Below are positions 1 to 9,256 of a DNA stretch of 64,000 bases, one piece after another. A model generated the notes under the pieces. The model saw only the letters and a program-made list of their open reading frames with translations. It did not search any database and was not told the DNA's origin. Position numbers and translations under genes: made by a program. Source of the DNA: Hydrogenophaga intermedia (GTDB taxonomy: Bacteria > Pseudomonadota > Gammaproteobacteria > Burkholderiales > Burkholderiaceae_C); the NCBI RefSeq assembly GCF_023715105.1, contig NZ_JAMBNO010000013.1, forward strand, positions 99,519-163,518. The letters are read 5' to 3'. How positions within the stretch are numbered: the first letter of the stretch is position 1; each line of letters opens with the position of its first letter.

Positions 1-1208
1 AGGAGCAGCAGCGCGTGCTGGAGGGCCAGTTGCGCGAGAGCCAGAAGATGGAGGCCATCGGCACGCTGGCCGGCGGGGTGGCGCACGACTTCAACAACCT
101 GCTGGCCGCCATCCTGGGCAACCTGGTCCTCGCGCGCGAGGATGTCGGTGCCGAACACCCGGCGCAGGAAAGCCTGGCCGAGATCAACCGCGCGGCCATC
201 CGCGCGCGCCAGCTGGTGCAGCAGATCCTCACCTTCAGCCGCCGTGGCGCCCAGGTGATGGAGCATCAGCCGCTGTTGCCCCTGGTGGAAGAGGCCCTGG
301 GCCTGATGCGCTCGCTGCTGCCCGCGGGCGTGCGGCTGCTCACGCGGCTGTCCAAGGAGCCGCTGCCCGCGCTGGTGGACGCCACGCAAATGCAGCAGGT
401 GCTCATGAACCTGTGCACCAACGCCTGGCAGGCGTTCGCGGGCCGCAGCGGCGAGGTCACCGTGGCACTGGAGCGCGTGGCGCTGGACGCCGCGCAGGCG
501 CTCCAGCTGGGCGCGCTCGAGCCTGGTACCTACGCCCGCCTGAGCGTGGCCGACAACGGCCCCGGCATGGACGAGGTGACGCAGCGCCGCGTGTTCGAGC
601 CCTTCTTCACCACCAAGGCGCCAGGCGCCGGCACGGGCCTCGGCCTGGCCGTGGTGCACGGCATCGTGAAGGCGCACCGGGGGGCCATCGGCCTCACCAG
701 CCAGCCAGGTGCAGGCACGCGCTTCGACGTCTACCTGCCGCTGGCCGCCAGCGCGGCCGCGCCCCTGCCCGATCTTGCGGTCATACCGCCGCCCGCCCCG
801 GCCGCCGCGCCCGAGGGTCGGCACGTGGTCTACATCGACGACTACGAGGCGCTGGTGTTCCTGGTGGGCCGGCTGCTGCGCAAGCAGGGCTACCGCGTGA
901 GCACCTTCGAGTCGGGCGAGGCGGCGCTGGCGTGGTTCTCGCAGCACCCGCGGGAGCCGGTGGACCTGCTGGTGACAGACCAGAACATGCCCGGCATGGC
1001 CGGCGTGGAGGTGGTGCGCGAGCTGCGCCGGCTGCGCCCGGCGCTGCGCATGGCCATCGTATCCGGGCACGTGAGCGACACGCTCATCGCCGAAGCGGCC
1101 TCTGCCGGCGTGGACGACGTGCTCGCCAAGCAGGACAGCATGGACGCGCTGGGCGCCGCGATCCGTGGCCTGCTGGAACCCGCCGCCGGCACCGCGCCGG
1201 CGGTCTGA
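1..1208 (+). CDS. Hybrid sensor histidine kinase with C-terminal receiver domain (5'-truncated by the window)
   Basis: The reading frame is already open at the first base, and the coiled-coil leading into the H-box starts outside the window, so the sensory part is missing. Counting from the GTG at 15, the phospho-accepting His is H24 (GGVAHDFNN), the N-box is near residue 130 ([12 protein letters not shown]), the G-boxes are VADNGPGMD and GTGLGLAVV, and a receiver domain fills about 268-390 with phospho-acceptor D322 ([10 protein letters not shown]) and conserved K372. This is a soluble-type kinase core that phosphorylates its own receiver or passes phosphate on. Its stop codon abuts the stop of the convergent lipoprotein gene with no base between. 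The signal sensed cannot be told from here. Confidence 0.9.
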   Translation, partial: EQQRVLEGQLRESQKMEAIGTLAGGVAHDFNNLLAAILGNLVLAREDVGAEHPAQESLAEINRAAIRARQLVQQILTFSRRGAQVMEHQPLLPLVEEALGLMRSLLPAGVRLLTRLSKEPLPALVDATQMQQVLMNLCTNAWQAFAGRSGEVTVALERVALDAAQALQLGALEPGTYARLSVADNGPGMDEVTQRRVFEPFFTTKAPGAGTGLGLAVVHGIVKAHRGAIGLTSQPGAGTRFDVYLPLAASAAAPLPDLAVIPPPAPAAAPEGRHVVYIDDYEALVFLVGRLLRKQGYRVSTFESGEAALAWFSQHPREPVDLLVTDQNMPGMAGVEVVRELRRLRPALRMAIVSGHVSDTLIAEAASAGVDDVLAKQDSMDALGAAIRGLLEPAAGTAPAV

Positions 1209-1871
1209 TCAGCGCGGCACTTCGATGTTGACCTGACGCACGCCCGCGGGCGGTGTGGGAAAGCCCTGCAGCGCGGCATCGAGCATGGCCATCCAGAGCG
1301 CGGGGCTGCTGTTCCAGCGCCCGTCGTGCGCGCCGCGGGTTTCGTACACCACGCGCCCGGTCGAAGCGTCGCGCACCACCAGTGACACGGCACGCTGGTA
1401 GTACGGCGTCTCGAAACGCGGGAATGCGGGAAAGAAGATCACCTGACCGGTACCGGTGACCACATAGTCGCGCCCGGGCAGGGCAAAAGGCGAGCCGTAC
1501 GGGCCCCAGCGATCCCAGGGGTCTTCCCAGGGCGCGCGAGGCAGGCGCACCGTGCTGGCGTTGACTTGCACGGTCCAGGGCGAAGCCACGCCCGTGGCAG
1601 CGCGGCTCCAGCCGAGCTTGGCGAGCGCCGCCTCGGCGTAGCGTTCCAGCTCGTCCTGGCTGCGCGCGCCCCGCTCGTCCTGCTGCGAGGGCAGGCGCTC
1701 GAATCGGTAGACCTGGGGGGGCGCGGGCACGGCATCGCTGGCGCCGCGGTCCTGCCAGCGGGGAAAGCTCTCGACCTGGTTGTCCACCAGGAACACCGAA
1801 GCGCAGCCCGACAGCAGTGCGGTGGCGACGATGACAACGGCGGCAAGGGCCGGACGCAGGGAAGCGGGCAT
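1209..1871 (-). CDS. DUF4136-like outer-membrane lipoprotein
   Basis: The 220-residue product starts with a signal peptide and a lipobox ending in C23 (ALLSGC), so it should be lipidated and anchored in an outer membrane. The rest is a compact domain with a Trp/Pro/Gly-rich middle (around residues 105-125) resembling DUF4136 proteins, whose role is unknown. I chose the ATG at 1871 because it begins the signal peptide and has a GGAG about nine bases upstream; the frame stays open further upstream but that part is not protein-like. The gene is convergent with the kinase. Confidence 0.7.
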   Translation of the reverse strand: MPASLRPALAAVVIVATALLSGCASVFLVDNQVESFPRWQDRGASDAVPAPPQVYRFERLPSQQDERGARSQDELERYAEAALAKLGWSRAATGVASPWTVQVNASTVRLPRAPWEDPWDRWGPYGSPFALPGRDYVVTGTGQVIFFPAFPRFETPYYQRAVSLVVRDASTGRVVYETRGAHDGRWNSSPALWMAMLDAALQGFPTPPAGVRQVNIEVPR

Positions 1872-1908
1872 GCGGTTACTCCGGGTGTCACCGGGTTCGG
1901 GCGTGCGC

Positions 1909-2814
1909 TCAGTCCCCGGCGGTGATCGGTATGACCGGACGCACCCAGCCGGGGTTCCCATCGGCGCCCGCCGCCGCCGGCGGCGCGCAGGGCTCCTCGT
2001 CGAACGCCTTGTCGCCGTCCTCGCTGGCCTCGCCGGTCGCGCGCAAGGTTTCAAACGGAAACAAGGAGCGGTCCAACAAGTGGCTGGGCACCACGTTCTG
2101 CAGCGCATTGAACATGTTTTCGACGCGGCCGGGGAATTTCGCGTCCCACTCGCGCAGCAGGTTGCCCACCTGCTTGCGCTGCAGATTCTCCTGGCTGCCG
2201 CACAGCGTGCAGGGAATGATCGGGAACTGGCGCACCTCGGCCCAGCGAGCGAGGTCCTTCTCGGGCACGTAGGCGAGCGGACGGATCACCACGTTCCTGC
2301 CATCGTCGCTCACCAGCTTCGGTGGCATGCCTTTGAGCTTGCCACCGAAGAACATGTTGAGCAGCAGCGTCTGCAGGATGTCGTCGCGGTGGTGGCCGAG
2401 CGCGATCTTGGTGGCGCCGAGCTCCCCGGCCACTCGGTAGAGGATGCCACGGCGCAGCCGGCTGCACAGGCTGCACAGCGTCTTGCCCTCGGGGATCACG
2501 CGCTTGACGATGGAATAGGTGTCCTGGTTCTCGATGTGGAACTTCACGCCGAGCTTGCCCAGGTACTCGGGCAGCACGTGCTCGGGAAAGCCGGGCTGCT
2601 TCTGGTCGAGGTTGACGGCGATGAGCTCGAAGTTCACCGGCGCGCGTTGCTGCAGCTTGAGCAGGATGTCGAGCAGGCCGTAGCTGTCCTTGCCGCCCGA
2701 GACGCAGACCATCACGCGGTCGCCTTCCTCGATCATGTTGAAGTCGACGATCGCGCGGCCGACCTCGCGGCACAGGCGTTTTTCGAGTTTGTGGTTTTCG
2801 CGTTCGATGTCCAT
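1909..2814 (-). CDS. ttcA: tRNA 2-thiocytidine(32) synthetase TtcA
   Basis: TtcA thiolates cytidine 32 of some tRNAs using ATP and an oxygen-sensitive [4Fe-4S] cluster in the cytoplasm. The 301-residue product has the PP-loop SGGKDS at residues 39-44 and the two CxxC pairs that hold the cluster, C114/C117 (CSLC) and C202/C205 (CTLC). The GHHRDD motif near 140-145 is typical. The C-terminus has a Pro/Ala-rich tail of about 30 residues beyond the usual core. The ATG at 2814 was chosen because the conserved N-terminus ([12 protein letters not shown]) begins there. It follows folB by 11 bases, so the two are likely co-transcribed. Confidence 0.95.
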   Translation of the reverse strand: MDIERENHKLEKRLCREVGRAIVDFNMIEEGDRVMVCVSGGKDSYGLLDILLKLQQRAPVNFELIAVNLDQKQPGFPEHVLPEYLGKLGVKFHIENQDTYSIVKRVIPEGKTLCSLCSRLRRGILYRVAGELGATKIALGHHRDDILQTLLLNMFFGGKLKGMPPKLVSDDGRNVVIRPLAYVPEKDLARWAEVRQFPIIPCTLCGSQENLQRKQVGNLLREWDAKFPGRVENMFNALQNVVPSHLLDRSLFPFETLRATGEASEDGDKAFDEEPCAPPAAAGADGNPGWVRPVIPITAGD

Positions 2815-2825
2815 GGTGCGTTCCT

Positions 2826-3200
2826 TCACCAGCTCCCGCTTTCCATGCGGATGGCGACCTCGCAGTCGTCGAAGATCTCCAGCTTGGCGATGCGCACGCG
2901 CACGCCGATCACGCCGGGCAGCTGCATCAGCCGGCGCGTGAGCTTGCCGATCAGGCTCTCCAGCAGGTTCACGTGCTCGGCGGTGCATTCGTCGATGATG
3001 ATCTGGCGCACCTTGCGGTAGTCGAGGACGTGACCGATGTCGTCGTCGTGCGGCAGCAGCGGTTGTGTGCCCTGGTTGAGCTCGGCATCCACCCGGATCG
3101 GCTGCGGCGCCTGCTTCTCGCGGTCGAGGATGCCCAGGTTGGCATCGAAGCGCAGTCCGCTGAGCGTGAGGATCTGGTTGCCGGCGACGGTGGGGATCAT
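2826..3200 (-). CDS. folB: Dihydroneopterin aldolase FolB
   Basis: This 124-residue protein matches FolB, which cleaves 7,8-dihydroneopterin to 6-hydroxymethyl-dihydropterin and glycolaldehyde in folate synthesis. The family pattern of an N-terminal [14 protein letters not shown] stretch, an ES(L)IGKL region and a terminal basic/acidic strand is visible. It lies 7 bases after the SDR gene and 11 bases before ttcA on the same strand, so the three probably form one transcript. The neighbouring SDR looks like a pteridine reductase, which supports a pterin role. Confidence 0.92.
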   Translation of the reverse strand: MIPTVAGNQILTLSGLRFDANLGILDREKQAPQPIRVDAELNQGTQPLLPHDDDIGHVLDYRKVRQIIIDECTAEHVNLLESLIGKLTRRLMQLPGVIGVRVRIAKLEIFDDCEVAIRMESGSW

Positions 3201-3207
3201 GGGGTCC

Positions 3208-4002
3208 TCACATCAGGGAAAAGTCGCGCTCGAAGCGCATCAGGTGCTGGCCGCCGTCAACCAGCAGCGTGGTGCCGGTGATCGAGCCATTGTCCAGCGC
3301 AAAGGCCACGGCCGCGGCCACGTCGGCGGGGGTGGAGGAGCGACCCAGCGGCGACTGCCGGTGCAACTGGGCGAACTTCTCGTCCGACAGCATGTGGCTG
3401 GTGAGCGTGAGCCCCGGCGCTACGCCGACCACGCGCACGCGGGGCGCGAGCGCCAATGCCAGCATGGTGGTGGCCGCCTCCAGCGCCGCCTTGGACAGCG
3501 TGTAGCTGAAGAAGTCGGGGTTCATGTTCCACAGCTTCTGGTCGAGCAGGTTGACCACCGCGCCGCTACCGTCGCCCGCCGCCAGGTGCTCGTGCAGGGC
3601 TTGGGCCAGCAGCACCGCCGCGCCGGTGTTGGCTCGCAGGTGCGTGTCCATGGCGGCGTAGCCGAAGCTGGCGGCGCTGTCGTGCTCGAAGGTGGACGCG
3701 CTGTTGATCACCGCGTGCACGGCGCCGAAGTGCGCCGCCACCGCGGGCAGCAGGGCGCGAACGTTGGCTTCATCGCCCAGGTCGGCGAAGAAGGTGTGTG
3801 CGCTGCCGGCACGCCCGCTGGCGGCAGCGCAGTCGGCCGCGGTGGCGCGCGCCTCGTCCACCGAGTGCCGGTGGTGCACGGCCACGTTCCAGCCCGCGCG
3901 TGCCAGCGTGAGCGCGATTTCGCGGCCCAGGCGCTTGCCGGCGCCGGTGACGAGCGCTGTGCGGGGCGAAGGGGGGTGGAGGTCGGGTCGGGTCGGGGCC
4001 AT
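3208..4002 (-). CDS. SDR-family oxidoreductase, pteridine-reductase-like (possible FolM role)
   Basis: A 264-residue short-chain dehydrogenase. The nucleotide-binding motif TGAGKRLGR near residue 20 carries the Arg typical of NADPH-dependent pteridine reductases rather than the plain SDR TGxxxGxG. The catalytic Tyr-Lys pair is YTLSK, and INSAST replaces the usual NNAG. Position immediately before folB suggests reduction of a dihydropterin or dihydromonapterin; this is inference. The start at 4002 is one of several possible, and it leaves only 8 bases to the divergent methyltransferase start, so the promoters must overlap coding sequence or a later start is used. Confidence 0.8.
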   Translation of the reverse strand: MAPTRPDLHPPSPRTALVTGAGKRLGREIALTLARAGWNVAVHHRHSVDEARATAADCAAASGRAGSAHTFFADLGDEANVRALLPAVAAHFGAVHAVINSASTFEHDSAASFGYAAMDTHLRANTGAAVLLAQALHEHLAAGDGSGAVVNLLDQKLWNMNPDFFSYTLSKAALEAATTMLALALAPRVRVVGVAPGLTLTSHMLSDEKFAQLHRQSPLGRSSTPADVAAAVAFALDNGSITGTTLLVDGGQHLMRFERDFSLM

Positions 4003-4010
4003 CGGGGACA

Positions 4011-5153
4011 ATGCGGCGCGTGAACACCGCACCCGTGAACGAGGCCAAGAGTGTAGCGAGCCCCCTGTCGGCACGCATTGCCACGGCCATCCGCGCCGCG
4101 GGCGGCTGGCTGCCCTTCGATCGCTTCATGGCCATGGCGCTGTACGAGCCGGGCCTGGGGTACTACGCCCACGGCAGCCGCAAGTTCGGCCACCTGCCGC
4201 AGCAAGGCAGCGATTTCGTCACCGCCCCCGAACTCACGCCGCTGTTCGGCCGCACGCTGGCGCGCCAGGTGGCGCAGGCGCTCGCGGCCACCGGCACGCG
4301 CGAGGTCTGGGAGTTCGGTGCCGGCAGCGGCGCGCTGGCGCGCCAGCTCATCGAGGGCCTGGCAGAACTTGGCCAGCCGCTCGAGGGCTACCGCATCGTT
4401 GACCTGTCGGGTGCGCTGCGCGAACGCCAGCGCGCCACGCTGGCCGCCCACGCCGACCGCGTGCAATGGCTCGATGCGCTGCCCGAGCGCTTCGAGGGCG
4501 TGGTGGTGGGCAACGAGGTGCTCGATGCGATGCCGGTGACGCTGCTCGCGCGCGTCGGCGGCGCCTGGTTCGAGCGCGGTGTGGCACTGGCCGATGACGG
4601 CGGCGATCGCCTGGCCTGGGCCGACCGCCCCACGGCGCTGCGCCCCCCACTGCCCGTGCCCGGTGAGCACGACTACCTGACCGAGATCCACCCGCAGGCC
4701 GAGGCCTTCGTGCGCACGCTGGGCGACCGCCTGGCGCGCGGCGCGGCCTTGCTCATCGACTACGGCTTCCCCGAGGCCGAGTACTACCACCCGCAGCGCG
4801 CCATGGGTACCCTGGTGGCGCACAGGGCGCATCGGCGCGACGACGACGTGTTGGGCGCCCCGGGCGAGAAGGACCTCACCGCGCACGTCAACTTCACCGG
4901 CATCGCACTTGCCGCACAGGGCGCCGGGCTGGACGTGATCGGCTACACCGGGCAGGGCCGCTTCCTGCTCAACGCCGGCCTGATCGATCTCGCGCGCGAT
5001 GCGGGCGTGCGCGAGAACGCCAACCTGCTCAAGCTCGTGAACGAGCACGAGATGGGCGAGCTGTTCAAGGTCATCGCCCTGGCGCCGCGCGCCAGCAGTG
5101 CCGGCTGGGTGCCATTGGGCTTTGCCAGCGGCGACCGCACGCACCGTCTCTGA
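4011..5153 (+). CDS. Class I SAM-dependent methyltransferase, MidA/NDUFAF7 family
   Basis: The 380-residue product belongs to the family of mitochondrial NDUFAF7/MidA, an arginine methyltransferase that helps assemble respiratory complex I. Visible are the family's N-terminal FMAMALYEPGLGYYA and GDFVTAPEL-like segments, the SAM-binding WEFGAGSGALA, and the NEVLDAMP motif. The bacterial target has not been settled. Downstream DUF2905 and trxC genes run in the same direction. GTG codons just inside the start (frame at 4020 and 4035) are alternative starts. Confidence 0.85.
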   Translation: MRRVNTAPVNEAKSVASPLSARIATAIRAAGGWLPFDRFMAMALYEPGLGYYAHGSRKFGHLPQQGSDFVTAPELTPLFGRTLARQVAQALAATGTREVWEFGAGSGALARQLIEGLAELGQPLEGYRIVDLSGALRERQRATLAAHADRVQWLDALPERFEGVVVGNEVLDAMPVTLLARVGGAWFERGVALADDGGDRLAWADRPTALRPPLPVPGEHDYLTEIHPQAEAFVRTLGDRLARGAALLIDYGFPEAEYYHPQRAMGTLVAHRAHRRDDDVLGAPGEKDLTAHVNFTGIALAAQGAGLDVIGYTGQGRFLLNAGLIDLARDAGVRENANLLKLVNEHEMGELFKVIALAPRASSAGWVPLGFASGDRTHRL

Positions 5154-5164
5154 GGAATCCCGCC

Positions 5165-5359
5165 GTGATCCGCTGGATGATCGTCATCTTCCTGGCCTTG
5201 CTGCTGATCAGCTGGGCCACGCCGCTGTTCAAGAAGCTCGGCTTCGGCCGATTGCCCGGCGATTTTCACTTCAAGGCCTTCGGCCGCGAATGGTTCCTGC
5301 CGTTCGCGAGCACGGTGCTGCTCAGCCTGGTGGCCTCGCTCATCGGCTACCTGATCTGA
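5165..5359 (+). CDS. DUF2905 small inner-membrane protein
   Basis: A 64-residue protein with two hydrophobic segments, residues 4-19 and 45-63, separated by a conserved basic loop containing GRLPGDF. This is the DUF2905 pattern; the function is unknown. It starts with GTG, 11 bases after the methyltransferase stop, and is probably translated from the same message. Confidence 0.82.
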   Translation: MIRWMIVIFLALLLISWATPLFKKLGFGRLPGDFHFKAFGREWFLPFASTVLLSLVASLIGYLI

Positions 5360-5399
5360 TGGCCTTGAGTTCGAGCGCGGTGGCCGCAACTGGCCCGCC

Positions 5400-5849
5400 A
5401 TGAACGCCAGCGCCCTGCCCCTGCACACCGTGTGTCCGCATTGCGGCACCACCAACCGACTCTTGCCCGAGGCGCTGAATGCCGCGCCCGATTGCGGGCG
5501 TTGCCACCGCCCGCTGTTCACCGGTGCGCCGGTGTCGCTGGACGAAGCCGGCTTTCCCAAGACGATCGAAAAATCCGATTTGCCGGTGCTGGTGGACTTC
5601 TGGGCGCCCTGGTGCGGCCCCTGCCGCGCCATGGCGCCGCAGTACGAGGCCGCGGCGCGCGAGCTCGAGCCGCAGGTGCGCGTGGTCAAGGTCGACACCG
5701 AGGCGGCGCCGGCCCTGGCGGCGCAGCACAACATCCGCAGCATCCCCACGCTGGCCTTGTTCGTGGCCGGGCGCGAGATTGCCCGCCAACCCGGGGCCAT
5801 GGGTGCATCCGACATCGTGCGCTGGGTGCGCGCCCGGTTGACGGGCTGA
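5400..5849 (+). CDS. trxC: Thioredoxin 2 (TrxC)
   Basis: TrxC is a cytoplasmic disulfide reductase with an extra zinc-binding N-terminal domain. In this 149-residue protein the zinc Cys pairs are C12/C15 (CPHC) and C32/C35 (CGRC), and the redox centre is W71-C72-G73-P74-C75 in FWAPWCGPCR. The cis-Pro region reads RSIPTLALF. Length and layout match the family exactly. In enterics trxC is induced by oxidative stress; no OxyR site was identified here. Confidence 0.95.
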   Translation: MNASALPLHTVCPHCGTTNRLLPEALNAAPDCGRCHRPLFTGAPVSLDEAGFPKTIEKSDLPVLVDFWAPWCGPCRAMAPQYEAAARELEPQVRVVKVDTEAAPALAAQHNIRSIPTLALFVAGREIARQPGAMGASDIVRWVRARLTG

Positions 5850-5856
5850 AGAGGGC

Positions 5857-7608
5857 TCAGGCGCCTGCGTTGTCCTGCGGCATGTCCGCGCGCGACAGGA
5901 AGCTGCGCCAGGCGAGCAGGAACTGGTCCCAGGCGGCCAGGTCGGCAGGGTCCATGCGGGCGCGATCGCCTTCGGTGGGGCAGTCGACCATCCTCAGGAA
6001 AGTCTGACGCAGCAGCGCCGCAGCCGTGGAAGCGTCCTCGCGCGCAACAGCCTTGGCGATCACGTGCCTTTCGAGGGCCGGTGCCAACACGTAGCGCGCC
6101 AGCATGTCGTTGCGCCAGGCGTTCTTCAGGGCTTCCTTGCGCTCGGGGGTGTTGCTGCTGGCGTCGATGGCGTCGATGCCGATGCGCAAGTCCTTGCGAA
6201 AGTCTGCGGGCAGCTGGTCTTCCAGGCCGGCCTGGGCGAAGAGCGGATGGAATGCCGCCACCGTGTCCCGCAACAGATCGCTGGCGTTCTGTCGTGCCAG
6301 GTCGGGCGGCAGCGAAGCGATCAAGCCGTCGATCGCCGGCAGGTGGGTGTCGAGGAACGTTTTCATGCCCGGCGTCTTGCCAGCCTGCACCGCCATGGTC
6401 TTGCCGATCGGGGTATTGGCCGAGAACGCCTGGTTGGGATCGTTGGCGTCGTCGGCGGCAACCTGAAGCTCGCGCTTGAGCCACTCACGCCGCTTGATGG
6501 GATCGGGCGTGCCTTCCCGCAGCAGATTGTCAAGCCGCGTCTGCCGCATCAACGGGGGGCTGACGCGCTGGTGTTTTTCGTGGGTCGCCTTGATCAACGT
6601 CAGGGTCTCGGCGTTCAGTTCGGGAAAGTCTTCGCTGAGGGCGATTTCATCTGCGGCCGTTCTGGCCGCGTTGTCATCCATCGCCGGGCGCAGCGTGCCC
6701 AGGGCGAAGCGGAGCGCCGCTGCCTTGATGGCCTGCGGATGGTTCGACAAAGGTGATTGGCGCGAGCTGGCGACAATCTGCAGGGCTTCCCGGCCCGGCC
6801 ATTGCACGGCGTCCCGCGGCGTCTCGGTGATCAGGTTCATCGACGCCAGCATCTTCTCGACCTTGGCCAGGTCGCGGTGGTAAGCCACCGCGCAGGCCTG
6901 GGCCGCCTCCCGGGCCGACATGGCACGGGTCGGATCGCTCAGCAGCGGATGCATCGCGAGCTTGATCTGCAGGATGGCGGTCTCGTCGCCCGTCTGAGGG
7001 TAGTTGGGTGCGAGGCTGTTCATTGCATCGCGCGCCAGCGCCAGTTCCTTCACGTCGTTCGGGCACTGCTGGTGGGCGCAGGTTGTTGCCAGCTTGCGCA
7101 GGTCTGCCGCTTGGCTGGCGTCGTCGGCCACGGCGTTGCGCATCCGCGTCTTGAGGGTCTGGATGGCCTGGTCCCGCTCGGCCACGCTGGCGTCGTGACA
7201 GACGCCGAGTTGGTGCAGGGCGGCCGCGGCTGCGGCGTGGTAGTCGAGGTCGTTGAGCGTGCGGCTGGTCAGCGCCGCGTGGTCCTGTGTGAGGCCGATG
7301 CGCTCGGCAGTGCCTGCGCCGTACAGATCGTCCACCCGCCTCGCGAGCTCGCCCAGCGCGGCCTTGCTTTGATGCCGCAGGGCTTCACGCGAGGGCTTGT
7401 CGCCCAGCCGCGCCAGGAACTCGGTGGGTGAAAACAGTTTGCTGTAGAGCTTGCCGTTCTTGTAGCGCAGGTACTTCCCGGCGACGGCGTGGTGCTGGAA
7501 AGGCGTGGCCATGTCGCCGAGGCGCTTGGGGTCACCTCGGGGCACTTCCACCTTGTTCTTGATGCTGACGGCTTGCCTGACGTCCTGTCGGAACTTCTGA
7601 AGACTCAT
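5857..7608 (-). CDS. Unknown 583-residue protein, effector-like, paired with a CesT-like chaperone
   Basis: I do not recognise a family. The protein is soluble, rich in Ala, Asp, Arg and Leu, mostly helical in appearance, with no signal peptide or membrane segment. The first 30 residues are polar and basic, followed by a short aromatic patch (KYLRYKNGKLYSKLF) near residues 47-61. It contains only a few Cys. The gene lies 36 bases downstream of a small protein that resembles type III secretion chaperones, and that arrangement is the classic chaperone-effector layout. A secreted-effector role is therefore my inference; the domain activity is unknown. Convergent with trxC. Confidence 0.6.
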   Translation of the reverse strand: MSLQKFRQDVRQAVSIKNKVEVPRGDPKRLGDMATPFQHHAVAGKYLRYKNGKLYSKLFSPTEFLARLGDKPSREALRHQSKAALGELARRVDDLYGAGTAERIGLTQDHAALTSRTLNDLDYHAAAAAALHQLGVCHDASVAERDQAIQTLKTRMRNAVADDASQAADLRKLATTCAHQQCPNDVKELALARDAMNSLAPNYPQTGDETAILQIKLAMHPLLSDPTRAMSAREAAQACAVAYHRDLAKVEKMLASMNLITETPRDAVQWPGREALQIVASSRQSPLSNHPQAIKAAALRFALGTLRPAMDDNAARTAADEIALSEDFPELNAETLTLIKATHEKHQRVSPPLMRQTRLDNLLREGTPDPIKRREWLKRELQVAADDANDPNQAFSANTPIGKTMAVQAGKTPGMKTFLDTHLPAIDGLIASLPPDLARQNASDLLRDTVAAFHPLFAQAGLEDQLPADFRKDLRIGIDAIDASSNTPERKEALKNAWRNDMLARYVLAPALERHVIAKAVAREDASTAAALLRQTFLRMVDCPTEGDRARMDPADLAAWDQFLLAWRSFLSRADMPQDNAGA

Positions 7609-7644
7609 GGTGCTGGTTTGTCTGGATTGGGGCCGAGGATGGGT

Positions 7645-8121
7645 TCAGGCGCGCAGGCCCTGAGAAATGCCTGCGAGCCCCTCGATGGTCGATGCCCCGG
7701 CGGCGTTGGGCGACTGCATCAGGCTGCGCCATGCATGTGTCCGGTTGGCGAAACGCTCGAGGCATTCTCCAAGCCGCTCTTGCGCAAGCGCGGTGACGGG
7801 CAGGGTCTGTTGCAGTCGGTGTTCGCCAGTTGCGTCGATGCTGAACGCGGCGTCGGCGTGAAAACCTAGGTACTGCAGCATGAGTTCGTGCAACCTGTGC
7901 GAGCCCTGCGCGGGCCCGCTCATGCCGATGCCGGTGCTGATCGTGAGCAGGCCGCTATCGATGACAGCAACATCGATCCAGTGGTCATCTGCTGCCAGCA
8001 ACCGCCAGGCCGGTGTCCCGTCTTCACGCACGAAGCCGAGCAGCTGGTCGGACTGGTCGATGGCCGCTGCGATGAGGGCGTCGAGGGTCTCCGGATCGTC
8101 GAGGGAATGAACGTCGTTCAT
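7645..8121 (-). CDS. CesT-like type III secretion chaperone candidate
   Basis: A 158-residue acidic protein. Its pattern resembles the CesT/Tir chaperone fold: an N-terminal helix, strands around LLGFVREDG and WIDVAVIDSGLLTIS, a central helix (HRLHELMLQYLG), a strand pair with an FSIDATGEHRL turn, and a C-terminal helix (LGECLERFANRTHAW). Such proteins dimerise and keep an effector partly unfolded for secretion. I preferred the ATG at 8121; a TTG five codons upstream also keeps the frame. It precedes the large unknown gene by 36 bases. No other secretion genes are in the window, so the assignment is inference from shape and context. Confidence 0.5.
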   Translation of the reverse strand: MNDVHSLDDPETLDALIAAAIDQSDQLLGFVREDGTPAWRLLAADDHWIDVAVIDSGLLTISTGIGMSGPAQGSHRLHELMLQYLGFHADAAFSIDATGEHRLQQTLPVTALAQERLGECLERFANRTHAWRSLMQSPNAAGASTIEGLAGISQGLRA

Positions 8122-8226
8122 GGGTGCTCTGCGCAACAGGTGGCAGCGCGCGCTGCCGGTCGTTGTCTGGGTAACGCGGGATGTGCTGTGGTTCCTGCGG
8201 CGCAGAGCCCCCTATGATTTCCCGCC

Positions 8227-9204
8227 ATGAGATCGCCTCTACCCTGCGCCCGCCTGCTGGCCGACATCGGTGGCACCAATGCCCGCTTTGCCTGGCAGGC
8301 CGCGCCCGGCGCACCGATCGAAGCCCTGACCGTGCTGCCGGTGGCCGGGTTTGCGCGGCTGCAGGACGCGCTGCGCCACTACCTCGACACGCAGGCACCC
8401 GGCCCGGTGGGATCGGCGGCCATCGCGATCGCCAGCCCGGTGCTGGGCGACGCGGTGCGCATGACCAACCACGACTGGGCGTTCTCGCAACGCGATCTGC
8501 AGGCCGCGCTGGGCTTGCGGCACCTGCGCGTGCTCAACGACTTCACCGCGCTCGCACTGGCGCTACCGGCGCTGCCCGAGAGGCACCGTCGCCAGGTCGG
8601 CGGCGCGGCAGCGGATGCTGAGGGCGCGATCGGTCTGCTGGGCGCAGGCACCGGTCTGGGCGTCTCGGGCCTCGTGCCCGACGGGCGTGGCGGCTGGATA
8701 CCGCTTCAGGGTGAGGGCGGGCACGTGACGCTGCCCGCGCAGGACGCGCGCGAGCGCGTGGTGGTCGATGGGCTGGCGCGCCGCCACGGCCACGCCTCGG
8801 CCGAGCGCGTGTGCAGCGGCGACGGGCTGCTCGACACGTTCCGTGTCCTGTGCGAGGCCGAGGGCGCAGCCACCCATGGCATCGAGACGCCGGCCGCGGT
8901 GGTCGAAGCGGCCTTGACGCCACGCCAACCACAGGCGGTGGCCGCGCTCGACGTGTTCTGCGCCTTGCTGGGTACGGTGGCCGGCAACCTCGCGCTCACA
9001 CTGGGCGCGCGCGGTGGCGTCTACATCGGCGGTGGCATCGTGCCGCGCCTGGGCACACGCTTTGACGCCTCCGCCTTTCGCACGCGTTTCGAAGGCAAGG
9101 GCCGCTATGCCGACTACCTTCGTCCAATTCCGGTGTGGGTGATCACCGCGCCCGAGTCGCCGGCCTTGATGGGTGCGGCGCGCAGCCTGGACGGCTTGGA
9201 TTGA
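8227..9204 (+). CDS. glk: Glucokinase
   Basis: Glk phosphorylates glucose with ATP to glucose-6-phosphate. The 325-residue protein has the ATP-binding LLADIGGTNARF at residues 10-21, the sugar-binding VLNDFTALA and LGAGTGLGVSGL segments, EGGHV, and the C-terminal GGVYIGGGIVPRL. This is the bacterial Glk family (not ROK). It stands alone on the + strand and diverges from the chaperone-like gene; no Entner-Doudoroff genes are adjacent. Confidence 0.93.
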   Translation: MRSPLPCARLLADIGGTNARFAWQAAPGAPIEALTVLPVAGFARLQDALRHYLDTQAPGPVGSAAIAIASPVLGDAVRMTNHDWAFSQRDLQAALGLRHLRVLNDFTALALALPALPERHRRQVGGAAADAEGAIGLLGAGTGLGVSGLVPDGRGGWIPLQGEGGHVTLPAQDARERVVVDGLARRHGHASAERVCSGDGLLDTFRVLCEAEGAATHGIETPAAVVEAALTPRQPQAVAALDVFCALLGTVAGNLALTLGARGGVYIGGGIVPRLGTRFDASAFRTRFEGKGRYADYLRPIPVWVITAPESPALMGAARSLDGLD

Positions 9205-9256
9205 GCACGGCCTTGGGGTACGCTGGGCTGCTCCGCAACCCGTTCATGGAGGCCGC

